The translations under genes and the position numbers were made by a program. The notes under the pieces were generated by a model. The model was not told the origin of the DNA and did no database searches. It saw nothing but the letters and a program-made list of their open reading frames with translations. Shown piece after piece: positions 10,530 to 19,944 of a stretch of 64,000 bases of DNA. The DNA is from an uncultured Opitutia bacterium (GTDB taxonomy: Bacteria; Verrucomicrobiota; Verrucomicrobiia; Opitutales; Opitutaceae), in NCBI GenBank assembly GCA_903902745.1, contig CAIUWA010000003.1:1-64000 (forward strand). Reading direction: 5' to 3'. Each line of letters starts with the position of its first letter. The first letter of the stretch is position 1.

Positions 10530-12203
10530 ATGAAAATCTCCGCCAGCCACTTCAAGCGCTACAAGCAAATCGCCACGCTCCTATGGAAATACGGCCGCGC
10601 CGATTTGGTGCGGCAGATGGACGTGCCCGATGCCATCGATCCCGTGGAGGCGGACAAGAGCGCCGCGGAAAAGCCCGCGCCGGAACATCTGGCGGATGAC
10701 TTGGAGGCGATGGGCCCCACCTATGTGAAACTGGGCCAGGTGCTCGCCAGCCGTCCCGATCTCCTGCCGGAACCCTATTTGATCGCGCTGGCCCGGCTGC
10801 AGGACCGGGTGAAACCGTTTTCCTACGCCGAGGTCGAGCAGATCGTCACGGCGGAACTGGGCGTGCGGATGTCCAAGGCCTTTGCGCGCTTTGATCCCGA
10901 GCCGCTGGCCGCCGCCTCGCTGGGGCAGGTGCACCTGGCCGCCCTGCGGGATGGACGCGAGGTCGTGGTCAAGGTCCAGCGGCCCAATATCCGCCAGCAG
11001 ATCGCCGAGGACTTCGAGGTCTTGGAGGAGATTGCGGAGTTTCTCGATGCGCACACCGAGGTCGGCCACCGCTACCGGTTCACCGCCGTCCTCGAGGAGT
11101 TTCGCAACACGATCCAGGAGGAGCTCAACTACGAGCAGGAGGCGCAGAACCTCGTCACGGTGGGGAAGAACCTTGAGGAGTTTGAATTGATCCAGGTGCC
11201 GCAGCCGGTGAAGGACTACTCCACGCGCTCGGTGCTCACGATGGATTTTGTCCAGGGCCGGAAGATCACCAAGCTCGGCCCGCTGGCCCGGCTGGAGCTG
11301 AGCGGCGCGCCCCTGGTGGACGAGCTATTCAAGGCCTACCTGAAGCAGGTGCTGATCGACGGGATTTTCCACGCGGATCCGCATCCCGGCAACGTGTTCC
11401 TCACGGACGACGGCCGCATCGCCTTGCTCGACCTCGGCATGGTCGGCCATACCGCGCCCGGCATGCAGGACAACCTGCTGAAACTGCTCCTGATGATCAG
11501 CGAGGGGAAGAGCGAGGAGGCCGCCGACCTGGTCATCAGCATGAGCGAAAAACTGGAGGAATTCGATGCGCCCGCATTCCGCCGGCATATCCGCCAGCTC
11601 ATGATCCAGACCCAGGCCCGCGGCCTGCAGCATATCAACGTCGGGCGCTCCCTCATCACAGTCAGCCGCTCCGCCAGCCAGAGCGGGCTCGTCGTGCCAA
11701 GCGAGCTGACGCTCCTCGGGAAAACCCTCCTGCAGCTCGACGAGGTCGGCCGCACCCTCGAGCCCGAGTTTGATCCCAACGAGGCCATCCGCCGCCATGC
11801 CACCGACCTCATGACGCGCCGCTTGCACCACGATATGTCGAAGGGCAGCGTGATGAGCTCGGTCCTGGAGATGAAGGGCTTCATGACTCATCTGCCGTCG
11901 CGGCTCAACCGCATCATGGACGCGGTCACCAACTCCGAGCTGGAGGTGAAGGTGAAGGCGGTGGACGCCAAGATCGTGCTGGATGGCATGCAGAAAATCG
12001 CCAACCGCATCACGACCGGCATAATCCTCGCGGCCTTGATTATCGGTGCCTCGCTGCTGATGCGGGTGCAGACCAGTTTCCAGCTTTTCGGTTATCCGGG
12101 ACTGGCCATCCTCTGCTTCCTCGCCGCGGCGGCCGGGGGCTTCTGGTTGGTACTGAGTATTTTTTACCACGACGAAAAAGTCCGGCACAAGCCCACCCGC
12201 TGA
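10530..12203 (+). CDS. ubiB: ABC1/UbiB-family atypical kinase
   Basis: A 557-residue member of the ABC1/UbiB/ADCK atypical kinase family, in bacteria usually linked to ubiquinone or other isoprenoid quinone biosynthesis. Family landmarks are visible: the KxGQ segment YVKLGQVLASRPDLLP, the ATP-lysine region EVVVKVQRP, the catalytic/metal motif ADPHPGNVFL, and the DFG-like LLDLGMVG. Two hydrophobic helices at the C-terminus (GIILAALIIGASLLM and ILCFLAAAAGGFWLVL) anchor it in the membrane, as in UbiB. The start at 10530 (MKISASHFKRY) is preferred over upstream ATGs because those add residues unlike the family. No quinone genes lie next to it, so the pathway assignment is from family only. Confidence 0.9.
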   Translation: MKISASHFKRYKQIATLLWKYGRADLVRQMDVPDAIDPVEADKSAAEKPAPEHLADDLEAMGPTYVKLGQVLASRPDLLPEPYLIALARLQDRVKPFSYAEVEQIVTAELGVRMSKAFARFDPEPLAAASLGQVHLAALRDGREVVVKVQRPNIRQQIAEDFEVLEEIAEFLDAHTEVGHRYRFTAVLEEFRNTIQEELNYEQEAQNLVTVGKNLEEFELIQVPQPVKDYSTRSVLTMDFVQGRKITKLGPLARLELSGAPLVDELFKAYLKQVLIDGIFHADPHPGNVFLTDDGRIALLDLGMVGHTAPGMQDNLLKLLLMISEGKSEEAADLVISMSEKLEEFDAPAFRRHIRQLMIQTQARGLQHINVGRSLITVSRSASQSGLVVPSELTLLGKTLLQLDEVGRTLEPEFDPNEAIRRHATDLMTRRLHHDMSKGSVMSSVLEMKGFMTHLPSRLNRIMDAVTNSELEVKVKAVDAKIVLDGMQKIANRITTGIILAALIIGASLLMRVQTSFQLFGYPGLAILCFLAAAAGGFWLVLSIFYHDEKVRHKPTR

Positions 12204-12245
12204 ACTCCATCCGCCGGTTCCATTCCAATCCCATCCCGCATCCCC

Positions 12246-12566
12246 ATGTTCAATTCCGTAAAGAACTTCATGGCCGGCAAGGCCGCCCAGACTTACGTCA
12301 ACAACCTGATCTCGCGCTATGGGGTGTTGCAGGACTTGAAAATCGACGCCCAGAACAAGACCGTTGAGGTCCTATGCCTGCCCCATGGCGAGACGGATCC
12401 CATCCGCGTGCGGATCGACCAATATGCAGTGGTGCAGAAGGGCGAAAAACACTTTGTCCGGATCGTGAAATGCACGTGCTCCCGTCCTTGGCTGCAGAGC
12501 CTGGTCGAGGACTTCGTGCAGGGCCGCGAGGTCGAGGTTCCGTCCTGGGCCCTGACGGCCTTGTGA
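12246..12566 (+). CDS. Conserved-looking small hypothetical protein
   Basis: A 106-residue soluble protein that starts 42 bases after ubiB on the same strand and probably shares its transcript. It has a helical N-terminus (MFNSVKNFMAGKAAQTYVNNLISRY shortened to the first 60 bases), a beta-rich middle and a CTCSRPWLQSLVEDF segment. Composition and codon use match its neighbours. I do not recognise the family. The middle reads like a small beta-sheet lipid- or ligand-binding fold, but that is a guess. Confidence 0.7.
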   Translation: MFNSVKNFMAGKAAQTYVNNLISRYGVLQDLKIDAQNKTVEVLCLPHGETDPIRVRIDQYAVVQKGEKHFVRIVKCTCSRPWLQSLVEDFVQGREVEVPSWALTAL

Positions 12567-12597
12567 TGTGGCCCGGGGGTGGCTGCGGTGGCTGACG

Positions 12598-14124
12598 CTA
12601 CGAAACCACGGCAGCGGAAATTTTTTCGAGGGACTTCTCCGCCGGCCCGGAAATGACCTCGCCCGTGGGTTTGAAGCGCGAGCCGTGGCAGGGACAGTCC
12701 CAGGTTTGCTCGGCACCGTTCCATCCCACGATGCACTGCAAGTGGGTGCAGACGGCCGAGCAGAGCGTGACCTGGCCTTGCGCATCACGGTAGGCCGCGA
12801 CTTTTTCCCCCGCGAGGTTCAGAATCTTCCCCTCGCTGCATCCGAGCTCGCCGAGGGAGCCGGCCTCGGGGCCGGCGAGGCAGTCGCGAACCATGTAGTA
12901 GGGGTAGTCCTTATTCTCGCGGAGATAGTCCCACGCGCCGCCGAAAATCTTCCGGCGATGCACGTCAAACAGCTCCTGCCACGGATTCTTCCGCCGCAGC
13001 ATGGCGTCCACCGCCATCATGGCGCCGAGTGTGCCAAAGGTCATCCCATTGCCGGAGAAACCGGTGGCGATAAACTGCCGTTCCGCCGTTTCCCCGATGA
13101 ACGGGAGGCCGTCATTCGTCTCGATAACCTGGCCCGACCAGCGGTGATCGATGGCCACGTCCGGCAGGTGGCGCCGGAAGCGTTTTTCCAGCCGGGCATA
13201 GGCCGCGACCGTATCGGCCTCCTGCCCGGTCTTGTGATCCTCGCCGCCAAAAATCGCGTAGTCGCAGCCTTCGCGCCGCTCCACCCGCAAGTAGTCGTAG
13301 GGCGTGCCGGTGTCCCAGAACGCGGCCTCGGGCAGGAATCCCGACGGGATTGACGCGCCCAGGGCATAGGAGGTGTAGAGGGAAAGCTTGGTCTGGAACA
13401 TCGCCGCCGGTAGCACGCCGGTGTTTCCCATCAGCGGATTGTGCGTCGCGATGACCAGGTACTGGCCCTCAATCCGGCAGCGCCCGGATCTTACCGCCGG
13501 CGGGTTCTCCTCAATCTCCTCCACCGCGGTGGATTCAAAGACATGGCTGCCATTTCCGGGAATCCGGCGGAGCAGTTCCGCGAGATATTTGCGCGGATGG
13601 AAAATCGCCTGGTGGGGAAATTTCACGCCCGGGACCCCGAAAAATGGAATCGCCGGGGAATAGTCGGCCGCAATGCCCAGCTCCCGGGCGAGAGCGGCTT
13701 CGGCCGCCAGCTCCTGGGCGGCTCCGACGGAGGCGTGTTCCAGCGGGACGTGGAGATAGCCGGGGACCCATTTGAAATCACAGTCGATATTCTTGGTGCG
13801 GATCAGGGCGACGATCTTGTCCAGGGCCGCAGCCCCCGCATCCCATACTGCCTTGGTCGCGTCGCGGCCAAACATCCTCGCGCGCTGCTGCAATTGCTGG
13901 TCGGTCACGCAAGTGAGGTGCGCCGTGGTATGGCCGGTATCGATGCTCGCACACTGCGACCGCTCCACCAAGGCGACCGTTTTTCCCGCCTGCTTGAGCA
14001 AATAGGCGGCGGTGATGCCCGTGATGCCGCCGCCGATGACAATCGCGTCCACCTTGCAATCCCGCTCGAGCTTCGCGATCGGGGGGAGGGGAGCGGAATC
14101 CATCCAATAGGAGCGGGTGTTCAT
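12598..14124 (-). CDS. FAD-dependent amine-oxidase-like (DAO) protein with C-terminal Rieske domain
   Basis: A 508-residue two-domain redox protein. The N-terminal two thirds is a DAO-type FAD oxidoreductase: the dinucleotide-binding motif VIGGGITGITAAYLLKQAG follows the start closely, and FIGETAERQFIATGFSGNGMTFG near residue 360-380 is the C-terminal FAD contact. The last ~90 residues form a Rieske [2Fe-2S] domain with CTHLQC and CPCHGSRF supplying the Cys/His ligands. This fusion is a recurrent bacterial family of unknown substrate, often called FAD-dependent oxidoreductase/Rieske. The start at 14124 is chosen because a longer frame would run into the neighbouring lipoprotein gene, whose stop is at 14145, and because the Rossmann motif then sits at the usual distance. 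Confidence 0.9.
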   Translation of the reverse strand: MNTRSYWMDSAPLPPIAKLERDCKVDAIVIGGGITGITAAYLLKQAGKTVALVERSQCASIDTGHTTAHLTCVTDQQLQQRARMFGRDATKAVWDAGAAALDKIVALIRTKNIDCDFKWVPGYLHVPLEHASVGAAQELAAEAALARELGIAADYSPAIPFFGVPGVKFPHQAIFHPRKYLAELLRRIPGNGSHVFESTAVEEIEENPPAVRSGRCRIEGQYLVIATHNPLMGNTGVLPAAMFQTKLSLYTSYALGASIPSGFLPEAAFWDTGTPYDYLRVERREGCDYAIFGGEDHKTGQEADTVAAYARLEKRFRRHLPDVAIDHRWSGQVIETNDGLPFIGETAERQFIATGFSGNGMTFGTLGAMMAVDAMLRRKNPWQELFDVHRRKIFGGAWDYLRENKDYPYYMVRDCLAGPEAGSLGELGCSEGKILNLAGEKVAAYRDAQGQVTLCSAVCTHLQCIVGWNGAEQTWDCPCHGSRFKPTGEVISGPAEKSLEKISAAVVS

Positions 14125-14144
14125 GGCGGCAGTGCTCGGACGAT

Positions 14145-14672
14145 TCAAAGGGTCGTGCTGTGCCTGACCCGGTCGGAAGCGTCTTCCACCCGCTTCCATG
14201 ATCTGGTCGCATTATCCTTGGTCTGGCTCCACATTTCGGCGGTCGAAGCGTTGAGCGCGGTGATTTTAAACTGCAGGTCGGATCTGGCATCCGTCAGTTC
14301 CTTCATCGCCACGTCCCAGTCCTGAGCGGAAGTCCCGGGCAGGGTAGCCCGCCGGGTGTTCAACTGTTGGATTTGGGCATCAGCCGAGCCGGCCAGCCGG
14401 CTGAGTCCGGCCATGAACTCGGCCCGGCGTTCATACGTGTAATCCGCGATCAAGCCCAGGGACGCGAGAGGTGGCAGGGCCCCCATCATCGAAGCCGGAG
14501 ACGCCGGGTCGGGAGCAACAACCAGGCCGGGCGAAGCGGGGGCGGCCACGGGCAAGGGGAGATTTTCCCGGCGGACCACGGGCTTTACCGGATCACGGCA
14601 GGCACTGGACAGGAAAAGGAGGGAAACGGTCGCAAGCGGACGCAGCCAGAGTAAGGATGTTGCAGTGCTCAT
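14145..14672 (-). CDS. Predicted lipoprotein of unknown function
   Basis: A 175-residue protein with a hydrophobic N-terminus and lipobox LSSAC, so probably a membrane-anchored lipoprotein. A Pro/Ala-rich linker precedes a C-terminal half rich in polar helical sequence, plausibly a coiled coil (DAQIQQLNTRRATLP, DVAMKELTDARSDLQFK). It lies 20 bases upstream of the FAD/Rieske gene on the same strand, so the two may be co-transcribed. No family is recognised. Confidence 0.75.
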   Translation of the reverse strand: MSTATSLLWLRPLATVSLLFLSSACRDPVKPVVRRENLPLPVAAPASPGLVVAPDPASPASMMGALPPLASLGLIADYTYERRAEFMAGLSRLAGSADAQIQQLNTRRATLPGTSAQDWDVAMKELTDARSDLQFKITALNASTAEMWSQTKDNATRSWKRVEDASDRVRHSTTL

Positions 14673-14960
14673 GCGCCAGCTATCGACCGCGCGACCCAGT
14701 CCAGGTTCGCCCAGAGGTTGAAGAAAAGGGCCGCGGAGTCGGTGACCGGATCAAAATTGGATGCGGGGATTTATAAAAAAGATCCGCGAGCGCCTTGGGG
14801 CAGCCGGCTCGTGAACGGCGGCGATTACTCGACCGATGCCACGGTTTTCCTGACGCATAACACGAGCGACCGCTGGAATGTGGTGCTGTACGCGCTCAAG
14901 GGCTTTGATTCCGGCAGCCCGGATTACGGGTTTGACGGCCAGATCACCTACAAGTTCTAG
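14673..14960 (+). pseudogene. 3' remnant of an outer-membrane beta-barrel protein gene
   Basis: The plus strand encodes about 95 residues that look like the end of a porin-like barrel: alternating polar/hydrophobic strands (TDATVFLTHNTSDRWNVVLYAL) and a final ITYKF with C-terminal Phe, the usual outer-membrane signature. There is no signal peptide, no convincing start (only a TTG at 14718), and the upstream sequence belongs to the oppositely oriented lipoprotein gene. An intrinsic terminator follows at the expected distance. I read this as a truncated gene rather than a small functional protein. Confidence 0.5.
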
Positions 14961-14990
14961 CTGCTTCCCCCAACCATCCCTGCCGCGGTC

Positions 14991-15026
14991 AGGCGGAGCG
15001 GGCCATCCGCTCCGCCTTTTATTTTT
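14991..15026 (+). terminator. Rho-independent terminator
   Basis: An 11-12 bp GC-rich stem (AGGCGGAGCGG / CCGCTCCGCCT) with a short loop is followed by TTTTATTTTTT. It lies 30 bases after the barrel-protein remnant, so it probably belonged to the original gene. Confidence 0.85.
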
Positions 15027-15078
15027 TCCGGGGCGTACCGGGCCGAACCCCGGGGCGGGTGACGGGTCGATGGAGGCT

Positions 15079-15801
15079 ATGGCCCGCCTCCGACTTCTCT
15101 GCCTGCTGTCCGCCGTTGTATCTGTATTGGCTTCTTCCGCGCTCCGGGCCGAAACGCCCGCCCCGCTTCAAGCCGCCATCGGGAACTGGAGCGCGGGCAA
15201 GGATGACTGGGCCCTGACCCAACGGGTTCGCACCTTGTCCGATGACGGCCGGGTGACGGAGGAGCGGCTCGAGCGCTACGATCCATCCCTGCCGGACATC
15301 CAGCGGTGGCACCTCTTGGAAGTTGACGGCCATGAGCCGACCGAGGCGCAGCGGCAGTCGCTGGAGCGCCGAAAAAACCTGAAGCCGCACAAGCGCGGCA
15401 ACAAGCCGCTGGAGGAATTCCTGGATCTGCCGCAGGCCGTGGCGACGAGCGAGACGGCGCGCGCGGTCGTCTACACGATCGGGGTGAGGCCCGGGGTGAT
15501 TCCCCTGACCCAGACTGAGAAGCTCGTTTTATTGGTGACGGTGGGTCGCGAGAGCCACGCCATCGAGCGGGTCACGGCCGTCCTGCACGACTCCATGCGC
15601 GTGGCGCTCGGACTGGCCCGAATCACGGGCGTCGATTTCGACCTGAGCTTCGACCCGGCCTTGGCTCCCGACGAGCCCGCCGCCGAGGATAATCCAGCCA
15701 GCGGGACGGCGCGCGTGAGCATGTCGAAATTCGGCGTGCGCATGGAATACGAGTGGAGCGATTTCCGGCGGGTGACGGGCTACGCGGCACCGGCGAAGTA
15801 G
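15079..15801 (+). CDS. Secreted protein of unknown function
   Basis: A 240-residue protein (243 if ATG 15070 is used) with a clear signal peptide: Arg after the start, a hydrophobic core LLCLLSAVVSVLA, and cleavage near ALRAE. The mature part is acidic and mostly soluble. It resembles uncharacterised exported proteins with repeated beta-strands (TARAVVYTIGVRPGVIPLT, TEKLVLLVTVGRESHAIERVTAVL). No catalytic motif or domain is recognised. It stands alone between a terminator and a short repeat. Confidence 0.75.
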   Translation: MARLRLLCLLSAVVSVLASSALRAETPAPLQAAIGNWSAGKDDWALTQRVRTLSDDGRVTEERLERYDPSLPDIQRWHLLEVDGHEPTEAQRQSLERRKNLKPHKRGNKPLEEFLDLPQAVATSETARAVVYTIGVRPGVIPLTQTEKLVLLVTVGRESHAIERVTAVLHDSMRVALGLARITGVDFDLSFDPALAPDEPAAEDNPASGTARVSMSKFGVRMEYEWSDFRRVTGYAAPAK

Positions 15802-15840
15802 TTCCGGGACTGATGCCAAGGCGGAGCGCGTTGCAGTGCT

Positions 15841-15865
15841 CGCCGAAGCTTCGAGCGAAGGCTGA
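15841..15865. repeat. Short dispersed palindromic repeat
   Basis: CGCCGAAGCTTCGAGCGAAGG, the same family as 543-564. It lies 40 bases after the secreted-protein gene. Confidence 0.6.
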
Positions 15866-15931
15866 GTCCCTAACGTCCTAAAACGTCCCGCGCACACTTG
15901 GGGCGCGGGGCCAAACCGGCCAACGAGGTTT

Positions 15932-16126
15932 TCAATGGGCGCTCTCGCTGGTCTGCTTCTCGTGCATGGCATTGACGGTTTCAGCCTGGTGCCGGCTGAA
16001 CCACATGTAGGTGGCGGCACAGATGACGAAAAAAATCAGCACGCTGGCTATCATTCCCACATTCACCTGGGTGGTTTTCTTGTGGAGGTTAACGACGGGC
16101 AGGTTGCTATTCTGGTCAAAGGACAT
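15932..16126 (-). CDS. Small single-pass membrane protein
   Basis: A 64-residue protein with one strong transmembrane helix (VGMIASVLIFFVICAATYMWF) in the middle, a short polar N-terminus and a charged C-terminal tail. It is too small for domain assignment. The start at 16126 is the first Met that excludes a non-protein-like leader. Genes of this size with one helix are common accessory subunits of membrane complexes, but no partner is adjacent. Confidence 0.6.
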   Translation of the reverse strand: MSFDQNSNLPVVNLHKKTTQVNVGMIASVLIFFVICAATYMWFSRHQAETVNAMHEKQTSESAH

Positions 16127-16322
16127 GGGAGGGGAGGGGCTGAGGGCGGCGAGGCGGGTATTCGTTTCTTGTGATGCTTTACGCGACCGACTCCTTTGCG
16201 GGCTAAGCGTTCCATGGCCCTCCCCCCACTGCAGGCAGACGCCTTGCGGAGTGAGGCAGGTAAAATTATCGCTGGCCCGCTGCATCCAATCGGTCTAGTG
16301 ATGACCTCATCCCCCATTCCCC

Positions 16323-17039
16323 ATGAACCTCCGTCTCTCCCTTGCCGTCCTTTCCCTGACCGCTGCGACCATCGCTCCGCTGTCGCTTTCCGCCGCTGAC
16401 ACACCGGCCGGCGCGCCGTCGACCACGGTTCCCAGTGACTCCAACTATACCGGCCGCCACGCCGCCGACAACCAGGCCTGTGAGGCGCTGGTGGCCGCGA
16501 TGAAGGGCAAGCCCTGCGACCTCATCTTTATCGGCGATTCCATCACTCAAATGTGGATGACGCGCGGCAAGGCGGTCTGGGATAAACACTATGCCGGGCG
16601 CAACGCGCTCGACTTCGGCGTCGGTGCCGACGCCACCCAGCACACGCTCTGGCGCCTGGAGCACATGGACGTCGCCGCCTTCCGGCCCAAGGTGGCCGTC
16701 CTCCTGATCGGCACCAACAACACCCGCGACACGCCCGAGGACATCGCCGCCGGGGTCAAGGCCGTGATGACCAAAACCCGGGCGACCTTCCCCGGCGTCA
16801 AGGTGATCCTCCTGAGCATCCTCCCGAACGCGCGTGCCAATGAAAAGATGATGGCGGTCAACGCCCTGACCAAAAACTTCGCGGACAACCGCAGCGTGTT
16901 CTATCTCGATCTCACGGCGAAGATGACTCCCGAAGGCGACAGCTGGAAAGGCCTTGGCCCGGACAAGCTCCACCTCACGCCCGAAGGCTACGAGATGTGG
17001 GCGGCGGAACTGGACCCGCTGCTGGCGAAACTGCTGTAA
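16323..17039 (+). CDS. Secreted SGNH/GDSL hydrolase
   Basis: A 238-residue exported esterase/lipase-family protein. The signal peptide covers roughly residues 1-23 (LSLAVLSLTAATIAPLSLSAA). The SGNH blocks are visible: block I IFIGDSITQMW with the nucleophilic Ser, block II Gly in DFGVGADAT, block III Asn in LIGTNN, and block V DKLHLTPEGY with Asp and His of the triad. It resembles PAF-acetylhydrolase beta/gamma-subunit relatives, which in Verrucomicrobiota are often carbohydrate deacetylases. The substrate cannot be told from the sequence. Confidence 0.9.
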   Translation: MNLRLSLAVLSLTAATIAPLSLSAADTPAGAPSTTVPSDSNYTGRHAADNQACEALVAAMKGKPCDLIFIGDSITQMWMTRGKAVWDKHYAGRNALDFGVGADATQHTLWRLEHMDVAAFRPKVAVLLIGTNNTRDTPEDIAAGVKAVMTKTRATFPGVKVILLSILPNARANEKMMAVNALTKNFADNRSVFYLDLTAKMTPEGDSWKGLGPDKLHLTPEGYEMWAAELDPLLAKLL

Positions 17040-17074
17040 GCTCGAGGCTGGCTGTGGGGCCTCAGCAGGGCATC

Positions 17075-17173
17075 GGAGGTCTCACGCGAAGGCGCGAAGT
17101 GCGCGAAGTTTTCGGGGATCGAGCCGCAATCTTCATGCTTCGCGCTCTTCGCGGCTTCGCGTGAACCCTCTCC
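17075..17173. repeat. Intergenic inverted repeat (CACGCGAAGGCGCGAAG type)
   Basis: Two ~34-base imperfect arms, one reading CTCACGCGAAGGCGCGAAG and the other CTTCGCGGCTTCGCGTGA, flank ~30 bases. They can fold into a long hairpin between the convergent hydrolase and M50 genes. It belongs to the set of intergenic hairpins described in the findings. Confidence 0.75.
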
Positions 17174-17196
17174 GATCCGCCTGTCCGTATTTGCCG

Positions 17197-17973
17197 CTAG
17201 GAGGTGAGAATCGGCGGCTCTTGGGCCGGGGGAGTTGCGTAGGCCCGCAGCATCATTTCCCGCCAGTAGGCATCCTCGAGTTCGCGGCGCTTGACGGCGC
17301 GGTACTCAAGTTCGCCCACGACGAAGATGAATCCGAACAGCACCGCCGTCATCGTGTGGTGGAAAACCAGGCCGTAGATCACGCCCAGCCCGCACACAAA
17401 TTTACCCACTGTGGCGGCCCAGAAGGTCGCCCGGAGATAGTCGAACTTCATGGCCAGCAGCGCGCGCAGGATGCGGCCGCCATCCATGGGGAAGGAGGGT
17501 AGGAGATTGAAGCAGCCCATCCAGAGGTTCCAGTGTAGCAGCATCTGGGCAAAGCCGGTGCCGTTGGCCGGATAGTCCGCGAACGACCAGAAGGACCAGC
17601 CGTCGGGCAGTCCGACCGCAAGTCCTAGTATTGTCGCGATCACGAAATTCACCGCGGGGCCCGCGATGGTGATCATCAGCTCGTGCCGCGGCCGGCGAGG
17701 GATGGAGTCGAATTCCGCCATCCCGCCGATTGGCATCAGCAGGATGCGGCGCACGCCCACGCCATAGTGGATCGCGGTGAACGAATGTCCCAGCTCGTGC
17801 AGCACCACGCAGGTGAAGAAAGCCAGGATCGTGGCTACGCTCCAGAGCAGGCCGTTGAGCCCGTCCTCGGCCCAGCCCTCCTTCGCCACGTAGGCGAGGA
17901 GCAACACGAAGGTGAAATGAACCGCGAGCTGAATGCCGCGGATGCGGAATAATTTGAAGGACCAGCCAAGCAT
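17197..17973 (-). CDS. M50-family (site-2-protease-like) membrane metallopeptidase
   Basis: A 258-residue integral membrane zinc protease. The HExxH motif is in VVLHELGHSFTAIHYG, about 60 residues from the start, and the third ligand motif is in FNLLPSFPMDGGRILRALL, within a membrane segment. Four to six hydrophobic segments cover most of the protein. There is no PDZ domain and no CBS domain, so it is the compact form of S2P (SpoIVFB-like). It should cleave a transmembrane substrate within the bilayer; the substrate is unknown. An anti-sigma factor is coded elsewhere in the window (41118-41777), but no direct link can be shown. Confidence 0.9.
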   Translation of the reverse strand: MLGWSFKLFRIRGIQLAVHFTFVLLLAYVAKEGWAEDGLNGLLWSVATILAFFTCVVLHELGHSFTAIHYGVGVRRILLMPIGGMAEFDSIPRRPRHELMITIAGPAVNFVIATILGLAVGLPDGWSFWSFADYPANGTGFAQMLLHWNLWMGCFNLLPSFPMDGGRILRALLAMKFDYLRATFWAATVGKFVCGLGVIYGLVFHHTMTAVLFGFIFVVGELEYRAVKRRELEDAYWREMMLRAYATPPAQEPPILTS

Positions 17974-18038
17974 GCCGCGTAATCAAAGCGGGCCGGGAAA
18001 AATCGCCAGTCTTCTCTGCATTTTGAAAACTTGATCGA

Positions 18039-18119
18039 GCCACTAAGGCACGGAGACACGAAGGCAGATCGAAAATAGCCATCCCTGGATCGAGCTTCGT
18101 GGCTCCGTGCCTTTGTGGC
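18039..18119. repeat. Intergenic inverted repeat (CACGGAGACACGAAGGCA type)
   Basis: Left arm GGCACGGAGACACGAAGGCA, right arm TTCGTGGCTCCGTGCCTTTG, separated by about 25 bases. It shares its words with the repeat at 24471-24579. Confidence 0.75.
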
Positions 18120-18205
18120 TAATAATCATCGGTCCGAACGACGGCTCCTCGCCCCATACACACAAAACTGGACTCGGCGGCGCGCAGCGGTGAAGGTTGC
18201 CCGCC

Positions 18206-19675
<1,470 letters not shown>

Positions 19676-19683
19676 TCGGACAG

Positions 19684-19860
19684 ACTTAGCACAGAGAACG
19701 CAGAGAGCTCGGAGTGGGGGCAAGTTGTAGCGGCGGTCTACTTGTCCGCCATAGCTTCAGCGACGCTGGATGACCGCCGGTCCGAAAAGATCGGCGCCCA
19801 TAGAGCGCCGAAACAACAATCCGAACCCACTCCCGGCTTTCTCTGCGCCCTCTGTGTTAT
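19684..19860. repeat. Composite intergenic repeat (CAGAGAACGCAGAGAG arms)
   Basis: The outer arms read CACAGAGAACGCAGAGAG and CTTTCTCTGCGCCCTCTGTG. Inside lies a second unit, 19743-19770 with its flanks, containing CTTGTCCGCCATAGCTTCAG. A nearly identical copy of that unit is found inside a gene at 25468-25493. Confidence 0.75.
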
Positions 19861-19944
19861 AAAATCCGAATTTGAAATCCGCCGGCGCAGGAAGTCTTTG
19901 CGATGAAACCTCCCTGCCGTACGCACTTAGTTTCTTATTGCCCC

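Noticed and set aside
17075-17173. Possible CRISPR array or terminator
   Set aside because: Arms are inverted, not direct, repeats without regular spacers, and no T-tract follows; better described as a long hairpin repeat.
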